A stretch of DNA of 64,000 nt from Neckera pumila. Lineage: Eukaryota > Streptophyta > Bryopsida > Hypnales > Neckeraceae. The stretch covers positions 44,869,413 through 44,933,412 of the forward strand of contig OZ018410.1 in the NCBI GenBank assembly GCA_963969595.1, read 5' to 3'. Both the position numbers and the translations under genes were made by a program. The notes under the pieces were generated by a model, which was not told the DNA's origin, ran no database searches, and was given only the letters and a program-made list of their open reading frames with translations. Positions 35,111 to 47,990 of the stretch are shown here, in pieces (the first letter of the stretch is position 1; each line of letters opens with the position of its first letter).

Positions 35111-35511
35111 CAACCCAGTTGGTTTCATGATTTTCTAACACTTTTGTAATATTTTAAGAAATTCAAAGTTGAAATCATATAATAAACACTACACTAATGA
35201 TGGTATCCATACTACTTGCTTTCAAAATGCCATAAATTATTACTCACTGATGAGTATTTGGACCAACAACAATCATTGAGAACTACAACTTTGGAACATA
35301 TCAATACCCTATGCTCTTGGTAAAATAATCATGACAAATAATAAGTTATAACATAATAAAATACAATTAATGAAGGTAACACTATTTACCATCATTAGTG
35401 TAGTAAGACTCACTTTGGAGGACACCCTTGAAGCATAAAATGTTTCAATTTTCATAGTTTGCTTCAAAAGCTGCCTGACAGTGATAAAGATTGCAAAAAA
35501 GTTTGAGCCTT

Positions 35512-36453
35512 TTAACCTCTAAAGGACCAACATGCGTTTTTTAGCTATACAAAAATTCTGGGCAGGTACGTGTGACTAGAGATTTCCATATTTTTGGCCT
35601 AAATTTTAATAGAAGGTGGGGACAAGGAATATCTTTCATATGCACTAAATTTTATGACATTTAGAAATGTGAGTAAAAAGTTATGGCCTATTATGCTACT
35701 TTTTTTTGTAAATGGACAGTTTAGACATATAAAAAAAAATCATTTTTTTCACAGAAAAATAAATTTGAAATTGATTTTCAAAAGTTACATATACATGGAA
35801 AGCTCTAAAGCATTCCATTTTCATCAATGAATCAAAAGTTATGAGGATTTTTTGTTTGCGGGCAATTACAGATTTTCTACTCTAAAATAAACTTTGAAGT
35901 CCTTTATCTTACTGAATTTTCAGTATCTTTTGAAAAAAATAAAATCAAAGGATGAATATTGTTTATTATAACATTGCAATCATTGGAATTGGCTTTTTTT
36001 ATATTCCATAATTAAATTCTTAACAATTTTGAATTTTGAATCATTCTCTATTATTGTCTATTTATTAATTTTTTCCTATATGTTGTACAATTCCAAATGA
36101 TCTGAAAATTTTCAAGCATGTGGCCAACTTGTCTAGGAAATGAATCCAAAGAAGCACCACCGTTTTGGACATTTTTTCATAGAAAGTGAGCTTGTGAAGT
36201 GCAGCTGACATATTTTTTGTAGGGCCAAAAAAATGATTTCAGGGAATTTGAATGCTTATATCTTGCAATCCACACGGTGGAAATTTCTAAAAAATTTACC
36301 ACATGATTTCAATTTAGCATACTACAAGATCCTATAATTTTATGTATCATAAAGTTTTTTTTCAAAATTTGGTACTCGTTTTAAAATGACAGTTTTTGAG
36401 CGTTTTTGGTGAAAACCGAGGTGAAAACATAGTTATGGAACTTTAAAAGTTAA
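35512..36453. mobile_element. TTAA element, subfamily A, diverged copy (942 bp)
   Basis: The left end is TTAACCTCTAAAGGACCAAC and the right end GGAACTTTAAAAGTTAA. TTAA is at both outer edges and the inverted termini are partly decayed. Internal stretches (for example TTGCAATCCACACGGTGGAAA near 36265) correspond to the other copies. Non-coding. Confidence 0.65.
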
Positions 36454-37131
36454 TTTGGAATGGCTAATGATGATAGTTTGTGTAGAACTTAACTTTGGAT
36501 TTCTTATTGATCAAGTGCCCTAAAACCTTGAATTAGAGGTGAGTGAGAATAGTCATCTAATTTTTAGACATCCGTCCACTATAATACATACTTTCATTGA
36601 CAATATTATCTACCATGAGTAAATTTCATCCAAAATTGGATGAATTGGATATTTTTTGGAGACACTTTTGGTATTTCATTTGAAATCTTTCCATTTTCCT
36701 AATATATTGGTAGCCAATATAAAATAATTTGCTAACCCTAAAGTTCAAACTCACTAGAGTCAGATTTTGGCAAATTGTTTGGTTGGCTTGTATCTTTTAG
36801 ATGATTTTAGAGATGCCTACTGAATGGTGAAACACTAATTCATTTAACTTGGGGGAGTTGCTTGAATGCATTTTGAGCAAATGGAATCAAACATTCTCTT
36901 AGTGTGGTATGTTTTTTACTTCTCTACAAGAAAATATTCAATTCATAAATCAATAGTTATACTGTATTATGGCAAGTTCAAGCTCCTTGCTCTTGATGTG
37001 AACTTTGAACCACAAAAAAAGATCTTTTGGAATTTAAGCCCAATAACTGAAATGAAGTAATAATGTGTCATTTTCACTCTAACTTGAAATTTTGAAAATC
37101 CTAGACTTTAACACTCTAGTGAGTTTGAACT
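36454..37131. other. No gene recognised
   Basis: AT-rich spacer between two TTAA elements. No conserved frame or terminal repeat was found. Confidence 0.3.
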
Positions 37132-38056
37132 TTAACCCCTAAAGGACCATTGTCTGTTCGGGGGACAAATGAGATTTTGGGCAGGTACCTACGGGCTGAA
37201 TTTTTATCATGATTTTTTGAAAATTTTTTTGGAGATAGAAAAACTGATAAGCTTTGTGGGAATATAAGTTTTTTTTCAATCAGTGCTCGGGAACAAAAGT
37301 TATGCCCAAATAAGCTCAAAACAAGGGAGAAAGGGTAGCAAAAAAAATTTGCAAAAAATTTAATTTAATTTAATTTTTTTTCCCTTATATATTATTTTTC
37401 TATTTATTTGAGAAGCTTTGATTCATTTCATTTGGATTTTTTATGAGAAAGTTATGGACATTCTTGTTTTGGAGGCAATTAGAGCATCATGTTGAAAAAA
37501 ATAACTTGTAGGATTCATTTTGGAATGCAATTTTTGCAATTTTTCAAATAAAAAAGTTCCACATGGTTTCATTTTTGTGCTAGAACAATCTCACCATTGG
37601 GATTCATGCACTTTAATTCCATCTAAAAGATATTAATATTTTAGATTTTCCTTCTATCTTGTACCTACTTCTATTTAACAATTTTTCCAACATGATTTAA
37701 GTTTTTTTGAATTTCTTTTTTTTCTCTAGACTCTCAACCAAATTCTCCACTAGAAAGATTTAAAGCTCAAAACTCTGTAGTGCAAAAAATTTAAGTTAAA
37801 AATGTTCAAAGTCAAAAAATGTAGTCCCGCAATGTGTTGAAAAACTTGTTTTTTTCACTTCAAACGTAGATATCTTACAATCTGTGCAGTCAAAAATTCT
37901 GAAATTTTTTCCACACATTCTTATACTAGTTAGGTATGAGATCCTACGGTTAGATGTGCAAAAAAACATTTTTCAAGTTTTTTTACTCTTTGCTCTAGAA
38001 ATGGCAATTTTAAGAGTTTTTTGGCAGAAAAAAGGCCTTGGTCCTTTAGGAGTTAA
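37132..38056. mobile_element. TTAA element, subfamily A, copy (925 bp)
   Basis: The left end is TTAACCCCTAAAGGACCATT and the right end is GGTCCTTTAGGAGTTAA. It has the same length (925 bp) as the copy at 13681-14605 but lies inverted to it: GGGGGACAAATGAGATTTTGG is at the left here. Internal homology runs along the whole length. Confidence 0.85.
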
Positions 38057-39082
38057 GCCTATAATTACAATCTTTTGATTTCCAAATTTTAGAAAAACAT
38101 GGTAAATATTTTTACTCTATGATATTCTACACTAATATAAACATGGATACACTCATAAAAATGTCTGCAAATTTTTAGAAGATGTTCTACATTTGAAATG
38201 ATTTTTTCCCACTTTTCATTTTCATTAGAAATCATGTGTTTTCATCTTATAAAAATAATTCACAAACAAAGTTCACAATATGGTAACTTGTAGAATGGAA
38301 AGATTTTAACATTCAACTCTATGGTTATAGGCTTGGCTTTTCAAAGTGGATGATAGATACCTTTCTATATGACCATAGAAACAAAGAATGCACCCATTGT
38401 TTTGGGGAGAGTGCAAAAAAAACCCTTCACTTGAGCTATAAAGCTCTTTACATACATAGAAAGGAATGAAACATGCAAAGTGTACATGATAATTCTTTCA
38501 TTCATCCAAATGTCCATACATTCATCCATAATGGAGCAATACTCATTCATTGAAAAAGGGGGAACATATTGCAGCAAGATTAGCACTAGCCCAAAGTCCT
38601 TTCTGCTGGGAACAAAATATTTTGAGCTCATTTTTCACAGGTGAAATTTATTCTCATCAATAGCCTCGAATTGAAAATCAAGGGAGACGTGTTCAATATT
38701 GGACGAAGTTTGTACACCCCAACGTTCAAACACCAGCATGCTACACCCTTTTCGCTTGCAATGGCTCTCATAATTCTGCGACTCTGGTGTCCTCTATGGT
38801 ATTTGTACAGGTAAAAGGATTCTAAAGACGCTCATCTGCTGCCTAAGTATGCCTTGTTGCTCTTGCTAAGCATCTCGCCCGTGACAACACCACGGTGGAT
38901 GCAGCACAAGCTTGTGCATGATCGGTCAAGTTATGGTCTCAACCTGTGATGAAGAACAAATTGGTACTAGTATTGCTGTAAGAATGTAGGGTGAGCTGCA
39001 TAAAAAGGCATCCTCTACTTCAAAGAGTTTAATTCTTCTCCGCTAAAAAAATACTGGAGAAAACTAACTGGAGTCGACGACG
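38057..39082 (-). other. Region 3' of the BODYGUARD-like gene, no gene
   Basis: This lies downstream of the stop of the 39083-41604 gene. It holds low-complexity and AT-rich DNA and probably the 3' UTR. No conserved frame was seen on either strand. Confidence 0.3.
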
Positions 39083-41604
39083 TTACTTACCGTTCCTTGT
39101 CGCGAACTTTGCATCAGCAGCAAGAATCTCCTGCTGTATCAATCGACATGGCTCCTCCTCTCGCCTCCACACGACATCGACGTGTCCAAATCCGGAGACC
39201 GTATGCAGTTCTACATTCGAAAACCGTCGGTTCATTTCCTCAGCCAGAGTGATGTGACATGAAGTATCATCAACTCCATGGTAGACAAAGATGCGCTTCT
39301 GGAGCTTCTGCAATTTGACCAGTGCTGGGACGACAGCATGCGTACCACCGAGAAGTGAGTTGTGAGTCATGTGCCATGCGGCGTCGTGGTGGTTTGTGAT
39401 GTAATCTGAGATGAAAGAGGGTGGGAACCTGCACATTTGAAAATCCAAATTAAAATCGGACATTGCAAGAATTAACAAATCGTCTCTTGAAATTTGGTTC
39501 GCACTGAAAGCTGAAGTCATAATCAAAGTAAACCATGTCGACCAGAAAAGGGGTTTGCTTAATTACCGGCTCAACTTCTTATGTATATATGACACCCAGA
39601 ACCTATGTCTTGCATAAAACAAGTGCGCCACAGCCCGACTGAGATTGTAGTATTTACTCACTAATAACCCTCGAAAACCCTTCACCTGCATGCAGAACAC
39701 GGAGAGTCAGGATGGCTTAATTCTCCAGGTAACTTCCAAATCTTGAGAATTTCTGTACATCTTGAAGCTGAGAAAAGATCTTGTAGATGAAAATGAGAAC
39801 GTTCAGTCCAAGTACCGTGAAAGGTTGAAGGTAGGAGAAGAAGGAAGCGCAGGGCAGCCGAGCTAATTTGCCGCTTTCGTCAAAATCTCCAGGAGGATAC
39901 ACGGGCGCAATCAAAGTGATCGATCTCACCCTCTCTGGATACCGAGCCGCCAGCACCAAGGCCATGATGCATCCCATGGAATGTGCCACGATGTGGAAGC
40001 TCTCCAACCCATGCCTGTGAATTATGGACTTCTCCAGAGCTTGAATGTGGTCAGCCACTGTGTAAGCACAATTCAGGGGTCGTGGGCTCCGCCCGCAACC
40101 GAGAAGATCAGGAGCCAGAATCCTATGCTGTGCCTTGATTTCATCTGAGAGGTGAGGGATCAAGTTGGTGTCAAACCAGAACGATGACGAGCTGAACAGG
40201 CCATGGAGGAACAGTACCGCCGTGTTCTCTGCACACACAAACACCATCAGATTTTCTCTCCTGACAATATTCCTCGTCTGAAGTTTTCGAACCAAAATTG
40301 ACAACAATCAACACACTTGCAGGCGTCAATGTAGAGGTCAAGCATGTGAATAATATCGATTACACTCTAAACTCTTTATTACTACGACCTGCATTGACTT
40401 TCTAGAATATTCTGCAAGCTTGTCGCACTATCACTGACAGTAGCACATGTAACACACATTCAAACTATATCCGAGTGAAAAAAGCTGGGACAGAAGATGG
40501 TGAGACAGTGAAAAAGGCCTCAGTGTACCTCTAGTTGCGGTGATGTGTGGAGGATTGGGATCAGCCACTGCAGATGCAAACATGGGCTTCAAATCCTCTA
40601 AGTTAGAGACCGTGGATTCCAAGCCACAGAAACTTGTACATCGTTGCCCTCCCGCGACAGAATCCTCACATCGAACGAACAGTCTGCTTGATGCTTCTTT
40701 TTGTGTCATCAAGAGTACAGTACACTCAGGGCACTGGCAATCGGACCAGCGGGGTTTGACAGGCTTCACTTCTTCCGCTTCTTCTTCTTCCTACACATAT
40801 CACACACACTGAATTTGTTAAAAATACACAAAGCCAAATGCAAACTTTTTGCCTAACTACTCCATTCTACTATTACAAACGTCAATTTTTACATCGATTG
40901 ACCTCCAAAAGGTTGACGACTGGATACCCGTTTCCCAAAAATCTGTGATGATCAATTCTGCGCAAACCCTGTTTCATAAGAATTGACGCTTTTTCACATT
41001 TTTCATAAGAAGTCACGTAAGAGATGTTAAACTTTAATGAATTGAAAAGAACATCAGAAAGGAGAATTCGAAAAAGCTAATCAATTTTGAAGCCTGAGCA
41101 AACCACGATATATACCTGTCCAACCACTTCAAGCATTGGCTCGGGCACTTCATAGCCCCAGCAGCCACAAACATTCCCCTTCACCTTTCTGGGGCGCAGG
41201 ATGCCGGCCCGCTTGGGCTTGAGCACGACGGAGTCTTTCGATTCCGGGTTCCGGAGATCCGGCTCAATCACTTTTTCCAACTGGCTGGCGACAGGGAAGT
41301 AATTGGCGTTCGAGGGCGGTCGTCCCTCATGGTAAAAGTCCAGAATCCAAAATATGACGCCCATGATCATGTTCAAGAGAGCCAACCAAGCATACAAAAC
41401 CTCCTCCGCGCAAATCCAGAACCCGTCGATGACTTGACGTTTCCAAACGGCCATCCACGACAGGGGCGACACTTTCTGTTTGATCAGTCTCTTGCCGGCG
41501 ATCAGACCTGTTCCCCAGAACAACACAACCGCCGACGCCATCGCCCACACCAGCGCCGGTGGACGATACAATGACTCCATCGCCATGGGCACCGCGGCTT
41601 CCAT
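39083..41604 (-). CDS. BODYGUARD-type alpha/beta hydrolase
   Basis: Five exons: 41116-41604, 40529-40790, about 39816-40228 (donor uncertain), 39567-39685 and 39083-39428, about 540 residues. The N-terminus has a hydrophobic span (PALVWAMASAVVLFWGTGL) and a second one (LLNMIMGVIFWILDFY). The SDCQCPECTVLL block is the family's cysteine cluster. The hydrolase fold shows VLFLHGLFSSSSFWF (oxyanion HG), LAPDLLGCGRSPRP, the nucleophile elbow FHIVAHSMGCIMAL, IFVYHGVDD (acid) and SGFGHVDVVW (catalytic His). BODYGUARD proteins are epidermal, wall-located and needed for normal cutin and cuticle formation; their reaction is unproven. The exon 3 donor could be at ACG/GTACTT or at a later in-phase GT. The stop follows RNGK, but an overlapping GGTAAGT there could be a further donor. 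No disabling mutation is seen. Confidence 0.9.
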
Positions 41605-42540
41605 TTCAATCGAACTTTCTGGAAACCGAACTCCGGCCAAATAAAAATTCTAAATTCCCAATTCCAAACCAGAAATAATAATACGATCTGCTTGGATCAT
41701 TCGCGCGTTACAAAAAACACATCGAAACGACCATGTCCATTCCCTGAACACGCACTAATCTCCCGCTTCGAAACGCCATTACAGAAACGACGAATCAGTC
41801 TTCAACAATAATAATTACTCATACATCAAAGTTGGCGCACGATGGCGAAGCGCAAGATTTTCGACAAATTCGAAGACATAACTCTGAGCACCCCTTTCCA
41901 CTGTCTTTAATTCACTGCACACCCGCATCCAGAATGCATTCGCGACTAACTTGCAAAGAACCAGCGAAAGCAAATCGAATGTAGCCTCTGCAGCACGTCC
42001 GCCCTTATTAATCACACCGGAAACCCTCTACGCAATCCAAAAGTGCGCGAGAAAAAATTCCCAATTCGAAAGCAACAAGAGCAGGACATCATGGAGCCCG
42101 CGATCACATCGAACGCTGCTGAAAGGAAGAACCTGGCTCGTCGACGTGTACAACCGACAAATGATAGACCCGAGGCAGCTTCACTGTGCCTACCTTCGCG
42201 TAGCTTACCAACCGCGAAGGACTAAGAGTCGCTCGCAGTCTTCCTCTCTCTCTCTCTCTTTTTCTCTCCGGGCTTTCCAATGCGAAAAAGCGAGCAACGA
42301 CCCAAAGTGGGGCCCGGGATTGGGAGCATTTGCAGATGGCAGGCTCTGCGACTCTGCGAGCTTCCAGGCTTCCAGCGTTGCGGCTGCGGAAGCAGCGACT
42401 GAGTTGCGATGGCGACCATGACGCCACTTGCCTTGCGCACCGACCTCTGGATGCCGGGCCTCCGTCCAGGGCAAACTGATTGACCTCTGCCACCCTTGTT
42501 CCACTTATGATTCCGGTTCAAAAGCACCTTTTTGTTTCTT
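41605..42540 (-). promoter_or_regulatory. Upstream region of the BODYGUARD-like gene
   Basis: Relatively GC-rich sequence 5' of the start codon, with a CT microsatellite at about 42243-42259 that is common in plant 5' leaders. The many overlapping frames have no recognised product. Confidence 0.4.
42243..42262. repeat. (CT)n microsatellite
   Basis: A run of CT dinucleotides in the upstream region of the BODYGUARD-like gene. Confidence 0.8.
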
Positions 42541-42564
42541 CGCTTTTCTTTTTCTTATTAAGTA

Positions 42565-43217
42565 TTAACCCTAAATGCCCGAGGCACCCAGATTTGCTGT
42601 TTGCAAAACTTTGAAGTTAAATAAAACCAACCAAGTTGCTATTTTTAGTAGTGTACATTTTTAAAAAGTTCTTCTTGAAGTCTAGTTTTAGGACCAAAAA
42701 TCCGATCTTGAAAATAAATGATAGTGATTTTTCTATTCAAGATTTTGTGCAAGGGTATCTAATGCAATCTTGACTTCCTGTAGTGTTGAGAGCTCTTGGA
42801 AATGAGTCTCAAATACACTAGATCTTGGAGGAAAATTCACATTCAAAATTCATTTAAAAAAAATTATAGAATAGATTTTAAGAAGCCGTAAATTGATAGA
42901 GGTTATACATGTTAAGCTCTTTAACCTCATATTTTTTTGGTCACCAACTTTTTAGATTTAACTTTTGAAAAGAGGATTGAAAGACTTCGCATCACTTTTG
43001 TAGCTTTAACACCCTCATGGTCAAACATTATAATCTTTCACTCTATAAGTGACATTATTGTGTTTTCTTTTCCTATGAGATCTCTAACATGTCTAGTTTG
43101 AATTTGTAAAATACAATTAAAAAAAAATTGATACAACTTATCAAAATGTTGGCATTTTGTTCAAGTTAGAGCAAATTCTAAGAAACTCAAAACAGGCCTT
43201 GGGCATTTAGGGATTAA
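42565..43217. mobile_element. TTAA element, subfamily B, copy 2 (653 bp)
   Basis: The left end is TTAACCCTAAATGCCCGAGG and the right end CCTTGGGCATTTAGGGATTAA. Inner blocks such as ACTTTGAAGTTAAATAAAAC, TTTTGTGCAAGGGTAT and ACCCTCATGGTCAAACATTA are shared with 29726-30607 and, inverted, 45763-46343. Confidence 0.8.
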
Positions 43218-44791
43218 GATAGGAATACCATAAGTTAAACGGTGAAAATAATCTTTTTAGCTTGTAGGATATGGGGAATTCCTTGAGAATATTGAGCTCA
43301 ACATGTGAAAAAACAAAAGTTGAGGAAGAATGAAAAAGAAAAAGAAATTCCCTCAAAAATGAATATTTTATTCAATATAAATGTAAATTCTTCATCTGGA
43401 CTTTTTTTTTCTAAAACACAAGGGATCTTCATATACACTTCATTTTTATCTAATAGGTTCACCTAAAACAGCTACATTTGGAACTTGTTACTAATTGAGT
43501 GTAAGTCAATCAAATAAGAGCAAATCAAACCTTTTTCAAAGTCTGTTATTGTTGGTTTTAAGACAGCCTCCAACAACCATTAGAGGAGTAACTGTTATTG
43601 GTATTCCTATATTAATTTAGTCTAGTTCACTTCTGTTTTCTGTGGTGGGGAGGGCAGTGCATTTTTGACGTATTTTATAGATTCTCTCTAGTGAGGACAC
43701 GTGGACAACATCCATTATGGAATTAGTTTTGATTTGAATGGAAATCTCAAGTTTCATCTAAAGTGTATATAATTCAAATAAGCATTTGAACAGGGTTCTA
43801 TTATTGAATAGTTTTATTAACTTTTAATTGAGTCTTGTTGGTAGCAAGAATGGGATTCCAAATTCTCTTTAAGGTAGCCTATTCATGTGCTACCAATGCT
43901 CCAAGAACTATTTTTAGATTATACCATGAATTGTTACTACAAGAATGAAAATTTTACCAATGATGAATTAGTGCCAATTTGGAATTATTGGTGCACAATT
44001 TTATGAGTGGTTGGGGGCTGAATTTGATTTGGAAGTAGAAAAAATTCAGGTATAAATAATGTGGAGTTATAAGAGGTGGAATACTTTGTGCCATCCTCGG
44101 CAGTTACATGCACCATATTGTTCCACTTTAAGGTTTGCATGCCTTCATTTTTTTAGCTCCATTTGCACCATTGATGGACAATTCTTTGAAAGTTAATGGC
44201 ATTACATGTGGCCTTGAATAACACCCTACTGCTGCAAACTTCAAAAATTATATTTAATTCAATTTAAGTCTCAAAATTACAAATCAATCAAACTGCGATG
44301 GATGTATCTCCCTCTCTTCTTTCTTTGAAAATTTGTTAGAAAATTCTTTGATCCACATAGAAGAGATCCTAAGCCAATATGCTCTGAAATGGGCAATTTT
44401 TGCACTTCCTACCTTAGAGTGTCAACACTTGCATGTGTTGACGTAACCCTCAACAAATCCTATTAAATTAAGAGTAAGTTAGGAGAACCCCCTTTCAGGA
44501 CGTGCCATCCAATTTTTTTTGTCAAGACCCTTCAAAAACAAGTTGGGACTCTTCATTTTTCAAGGCCCTTGCAACTCCTAAGTGCTCTTTGATTGTGAGT
44601 CTTATTTTTACTTATCTTTCTTTATTCAGAAGAGGTAGGCCTTAAACTACATTGATTGAAAAGTGATCTTAAACTTTATTGGACCCCTTCCAACAAAAAA
44701 GAGAAGATCAAATTCTAAAACAAAATCTACAATGGATTGAAGCAAGCAAGGATAAAGCAATGCCAATCTCCCTCCAAACAATTCTTTGTTG
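43218..44791. other. No gene recognised
   Basis: AT-rich DNA without conserved frames. An isolated CATTAGAGGAG at about 43580 matches the foldback MITE terminus but has no partner end nearby. Confidence 0.3.
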
Positions 44792-45766
44792 AGGTCTCCT
44801 AAAGGCCCAAGGCCTTTCTGGGTTCAGAAACATCATCACTTTTGAAGTGTTAGATCTAAATGTCACTAAGTTATAGAGATTTCAACCGTACAATCTTGTA
44901 GTGTATATGTTGTAGATGACATGGATCAAATTCATAGTCTTTTGGCCTTATAGATTGCAAGATTATAATGTTTTAGTGTAAAATAGGGTTTTGAAATTTT
45001 CCTAGCAATACAATTAGTGGTGAAATTTGATTTTTAAATCTACTCAAATGAAAAACTTTGAACTATAAAGTGATTGAAAACCAATCTATAATCACATTGG
45101 TGAAAGAAAATCTCATTCAATTGACTCATTGTGTTTGCAAAATGACTTTGAAATATCACTAAATAACAAAAAAATTTGCAAAAAATACGTCTAAGCCTGA
45201 ACTTTCTTCTACTAAATTGCTTCTCTGTCCACTCACAAATTCTTAAATTGATATGAAAATTTAGCCACACAAACAAGCCAAGTATGCACTGAAGTTCCAA
45301 AAAAAATTATTAGTAATGGACATTGTATAAAGAAGAAATAAGCCGCTGAAGTTCATTTTAATCCAAAAATGTCGAGATTTTGAACTTCATATTGCTCCTT
45401 CACATTCAAAACAATTTGGATTGACATGAAAATTTTACTACAATAATTGCACTTTAAAGGGAACATACTTCAACAAATTTTATTGAAAACTAACATTAGA
45501 TGAAGGAGATACAAGCCCCTTAGAAAATTGTAGTCATCATATGCAGTTTAGTGAACTCAAATTAAGCTTGTGAACTTTGATTGGCTTCCAAATTATCAGT
45601 ACATCTTGGATTGATCTAAATTTTTTTTACACAAACTAGAAGAGAGAGCAAATTTTCCAACAAGTTTTATTGAACTTGAACATTAAATGCAAAAATTATA
45701 GTACTTTGAATTGGACTTGAAACTATATGAGGACACTTTTGGGCCTCTGGGGCATTTAGAGGTTAA
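44792..45766. mobile_element. TTAA-type element, degraded, sharing its right TTAA with the next element
   Basis: The left terminus is CTCCTAAAGGCCCAAGGCC, without the TTAA. The right terminus CTGGGGCATTTAGAGGTTAA ends at the same TTAA that starts the element at 45763. About 975 bp, non-coding. Confidence 0.5.
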
Positions 45767-46343
45767 CCCCTAAATGCCCAAGGCCTATTTTGGGCTTCTT
45801 AGAATTTGCTCTTAGTTGAACCAAATGCCAACTTTTTGAGATAGGAAAAGAAAACACAACAATATCACTTATGGAGTAAAAGATTATAATGTTTGACCAT
45901 GAGGGTGCTAAAATTGCAAAAATCTTTCAATCTTCTTCACACATGTCAAATCTAAAAAGTTGGTGACCAAAAATACATGAGGTTAAAGGGCCTAACTTGT
46001 ATAACCCTGATCAATTTATGGCTTCTTAAAAGCTACTCTACAATTTTTTTAAATGAATTTTGAATGTGATTTTTTCTCCAAGATCTAGTGTATTTGAGGC
46101 TCATTTCCAATAGCTCTCAACACTACGAGAAGTCAAGATTGCAATGGATACCCTTGTACAAAAACTTGAATAGAAAAATCAATATCATTTATTTTCAAGA
46201 TTGGATTTTTGGTTCTAAAATTAGACTTCAAGAAAAACTTTCTAAAAATATAAACTACTAAAAATAGCAACTTGGTTAGGTTTTATTTAACTTCAAAGTT
46301 TTGCAAGCACCAGGTTTGGGTGCCTTGGAAAAATAAGGGTTAA
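45763..46343. mobile_element. TTAA element, subfamily B, copy 3, inverted (581 bp)
   Basis: The left end is TTAACCCCTAAATGCCCAAG and the right end GGTGCCTTGGAAAAATAAGG then GTTAA. The inner sequence is the reverse complement of 42565-43217 over most of its length. Confidence 0.75.
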
Positions 46344-46723
46344 GGCAACCTTAGGACATAATTACATGTAGTTACCGTATTTGTATTTTAATCATTCAAA
46401 TTTGATGATTTTATTTCTTTTAATAATTAGAATAATCTTCATAACATTGATGACCTTTGCCAAGAAGGAGAAAGGGCTTTCTCTTCTTTGACATATTAGG
46501 CCTCCTTCAGTTAATGTTGTACATTTTAATTAAGATCCTCAGCATTCAATCTTTAGTTGGGACCTCTCCGTGTATCTCAAGAACAAAGATATCACTTTTT
46601 CTAAAATTGTGAGGAGAAGAAATTTGCTAATTATGCAATATTATATATTGGTGACAAAACATATAGTCTTATAGACAACAAAAGAAATTAAAAAACTAAA
46701 AAAATATATATTGATATTTACAT

Positions 46724-47990
46724 TTAAGATGCAAAGACCGACGGCCATTTTTTGGGGGGCAATTATTACTCAAAACTGCCATTTGTAAGACATTTGAGCT
46801 CAGAAAATGAAAAACAAATTCTGAAATTAGCCTATACTTTGCTTGTTTAGAATAATAGAATTATTTTTTTTTGAAGTTTGACTAAGGTAGAGCCATCCAT
46901 TCCCGACCAGTGATCCATTCCCAACCTATAAATGCACGAATTTTTGACCAAGCTTAGAATGTTTTTTTTTTCTCCTTTTCAAGGTTGGAACTAATAAATA
47001 TATGATACATGTTCCACATTGTGAGAAAGAAAGTAGGAAATAATGATTAGGAAAGAATTTATTGAATGATTGGAATTGGAAGAGTCTAGACATTGGCCAT
47101 GGGTCCGAAGCACTTTTTTGCCTCCCAAAATTCCTAGTAATTTCAGTTCAAGCAATAAAATTACCAAATTTTTTGCAATCCTTGTCATTTCTATTGATAT
47201 ACCTCTAAATTTGTTTTCTTGCCTTCATTACTTCAAATCATGCTGGAATTCCTTATTTGGTCAATTATAGGTGAATCTACCTTATACAAATTGCAAGATC
47301 AAAGCATTTGAAGTGAAAAAAATAACAGTTTTAGATCCTATTCAAGAATTTCAGATGACTGTGACCGTTGTTTGTACTTTGTAGGATGTATTTATAATAT
47401 AGGTTTTGATTTATATAATTTTCCATTCTCAAGATTGTCTTAGGCATATCTCCACCAATTTTCACATGTAACCAAGACTTGAAACACATCCAAAAAAATT
47501 ATGCAATGTGAGGATGTGCTACAAATTTAAAATACATTATATTTTTTGGCAAGCATGTTTTTCACCGCATAACTTTATTAAAAAAAAGACTTCCAATGGT
47601 TGACTAAAAGATTTGTTCACCCTTCACGTGCTCCACAAAAAATTTAAGAGAATCAAATCTATAATATCTATTGAAATTAGAAGGCTAATGCAAACAACTT
47701 TTTTATATTGATATTATTTCAATGCCTAAAGTCCAAAGTCCTTTTTTCACTAAAAAACAAAACACTCAAATAAACTTTTCTATTATAAAAAGCATGAAAA
47801 TTTTAAAAATATTTTTTTCATAGAAAATAATTTTGAATACATAGAAAGATTTGGTTCATTCTATTTTGATTAGTGATGAGAAAACTACAAGGATTCTTGT
47901 TTTTTGGACAATTTGAGCATTTTTTTCAAAAACAAATTGTAATATAGATTTTGTCTACTCAACAAAATCCTAAGACAACAAATATAGGGG
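46724..47990. mobile_element. Old TTAA subfamily A element split by repeat R3
   Basis: TTAAGATGCAAAGACCGACG with CAAAACTGCCATTTG resembles a decayed subfamily A end. Matching internal sequence resumes at about 47280 (TTGCAAGATCAAAGCATTTG). The R3 repeat lies between. The right terminus was not identified, so the end coordinate is approximate. Confidence 0.4.
46885..47265. repeat. Interspersed repeat R3, copy 2
   Basis: Collinear with 9500-9865: AAGGTTGGAACTAATAAA, GATTGGAATTGGAAGAGTCT, CCTCCCAAAATTC, ATTTCAGTTC. Confidence 0.65.

Noticed and set aside
43575..43600. CATTAGAGGAG as a fifth MITE copy.
   Set aside because: Only one terminus-like sequence is present. The subterminal and core motifs of the family do not follow.
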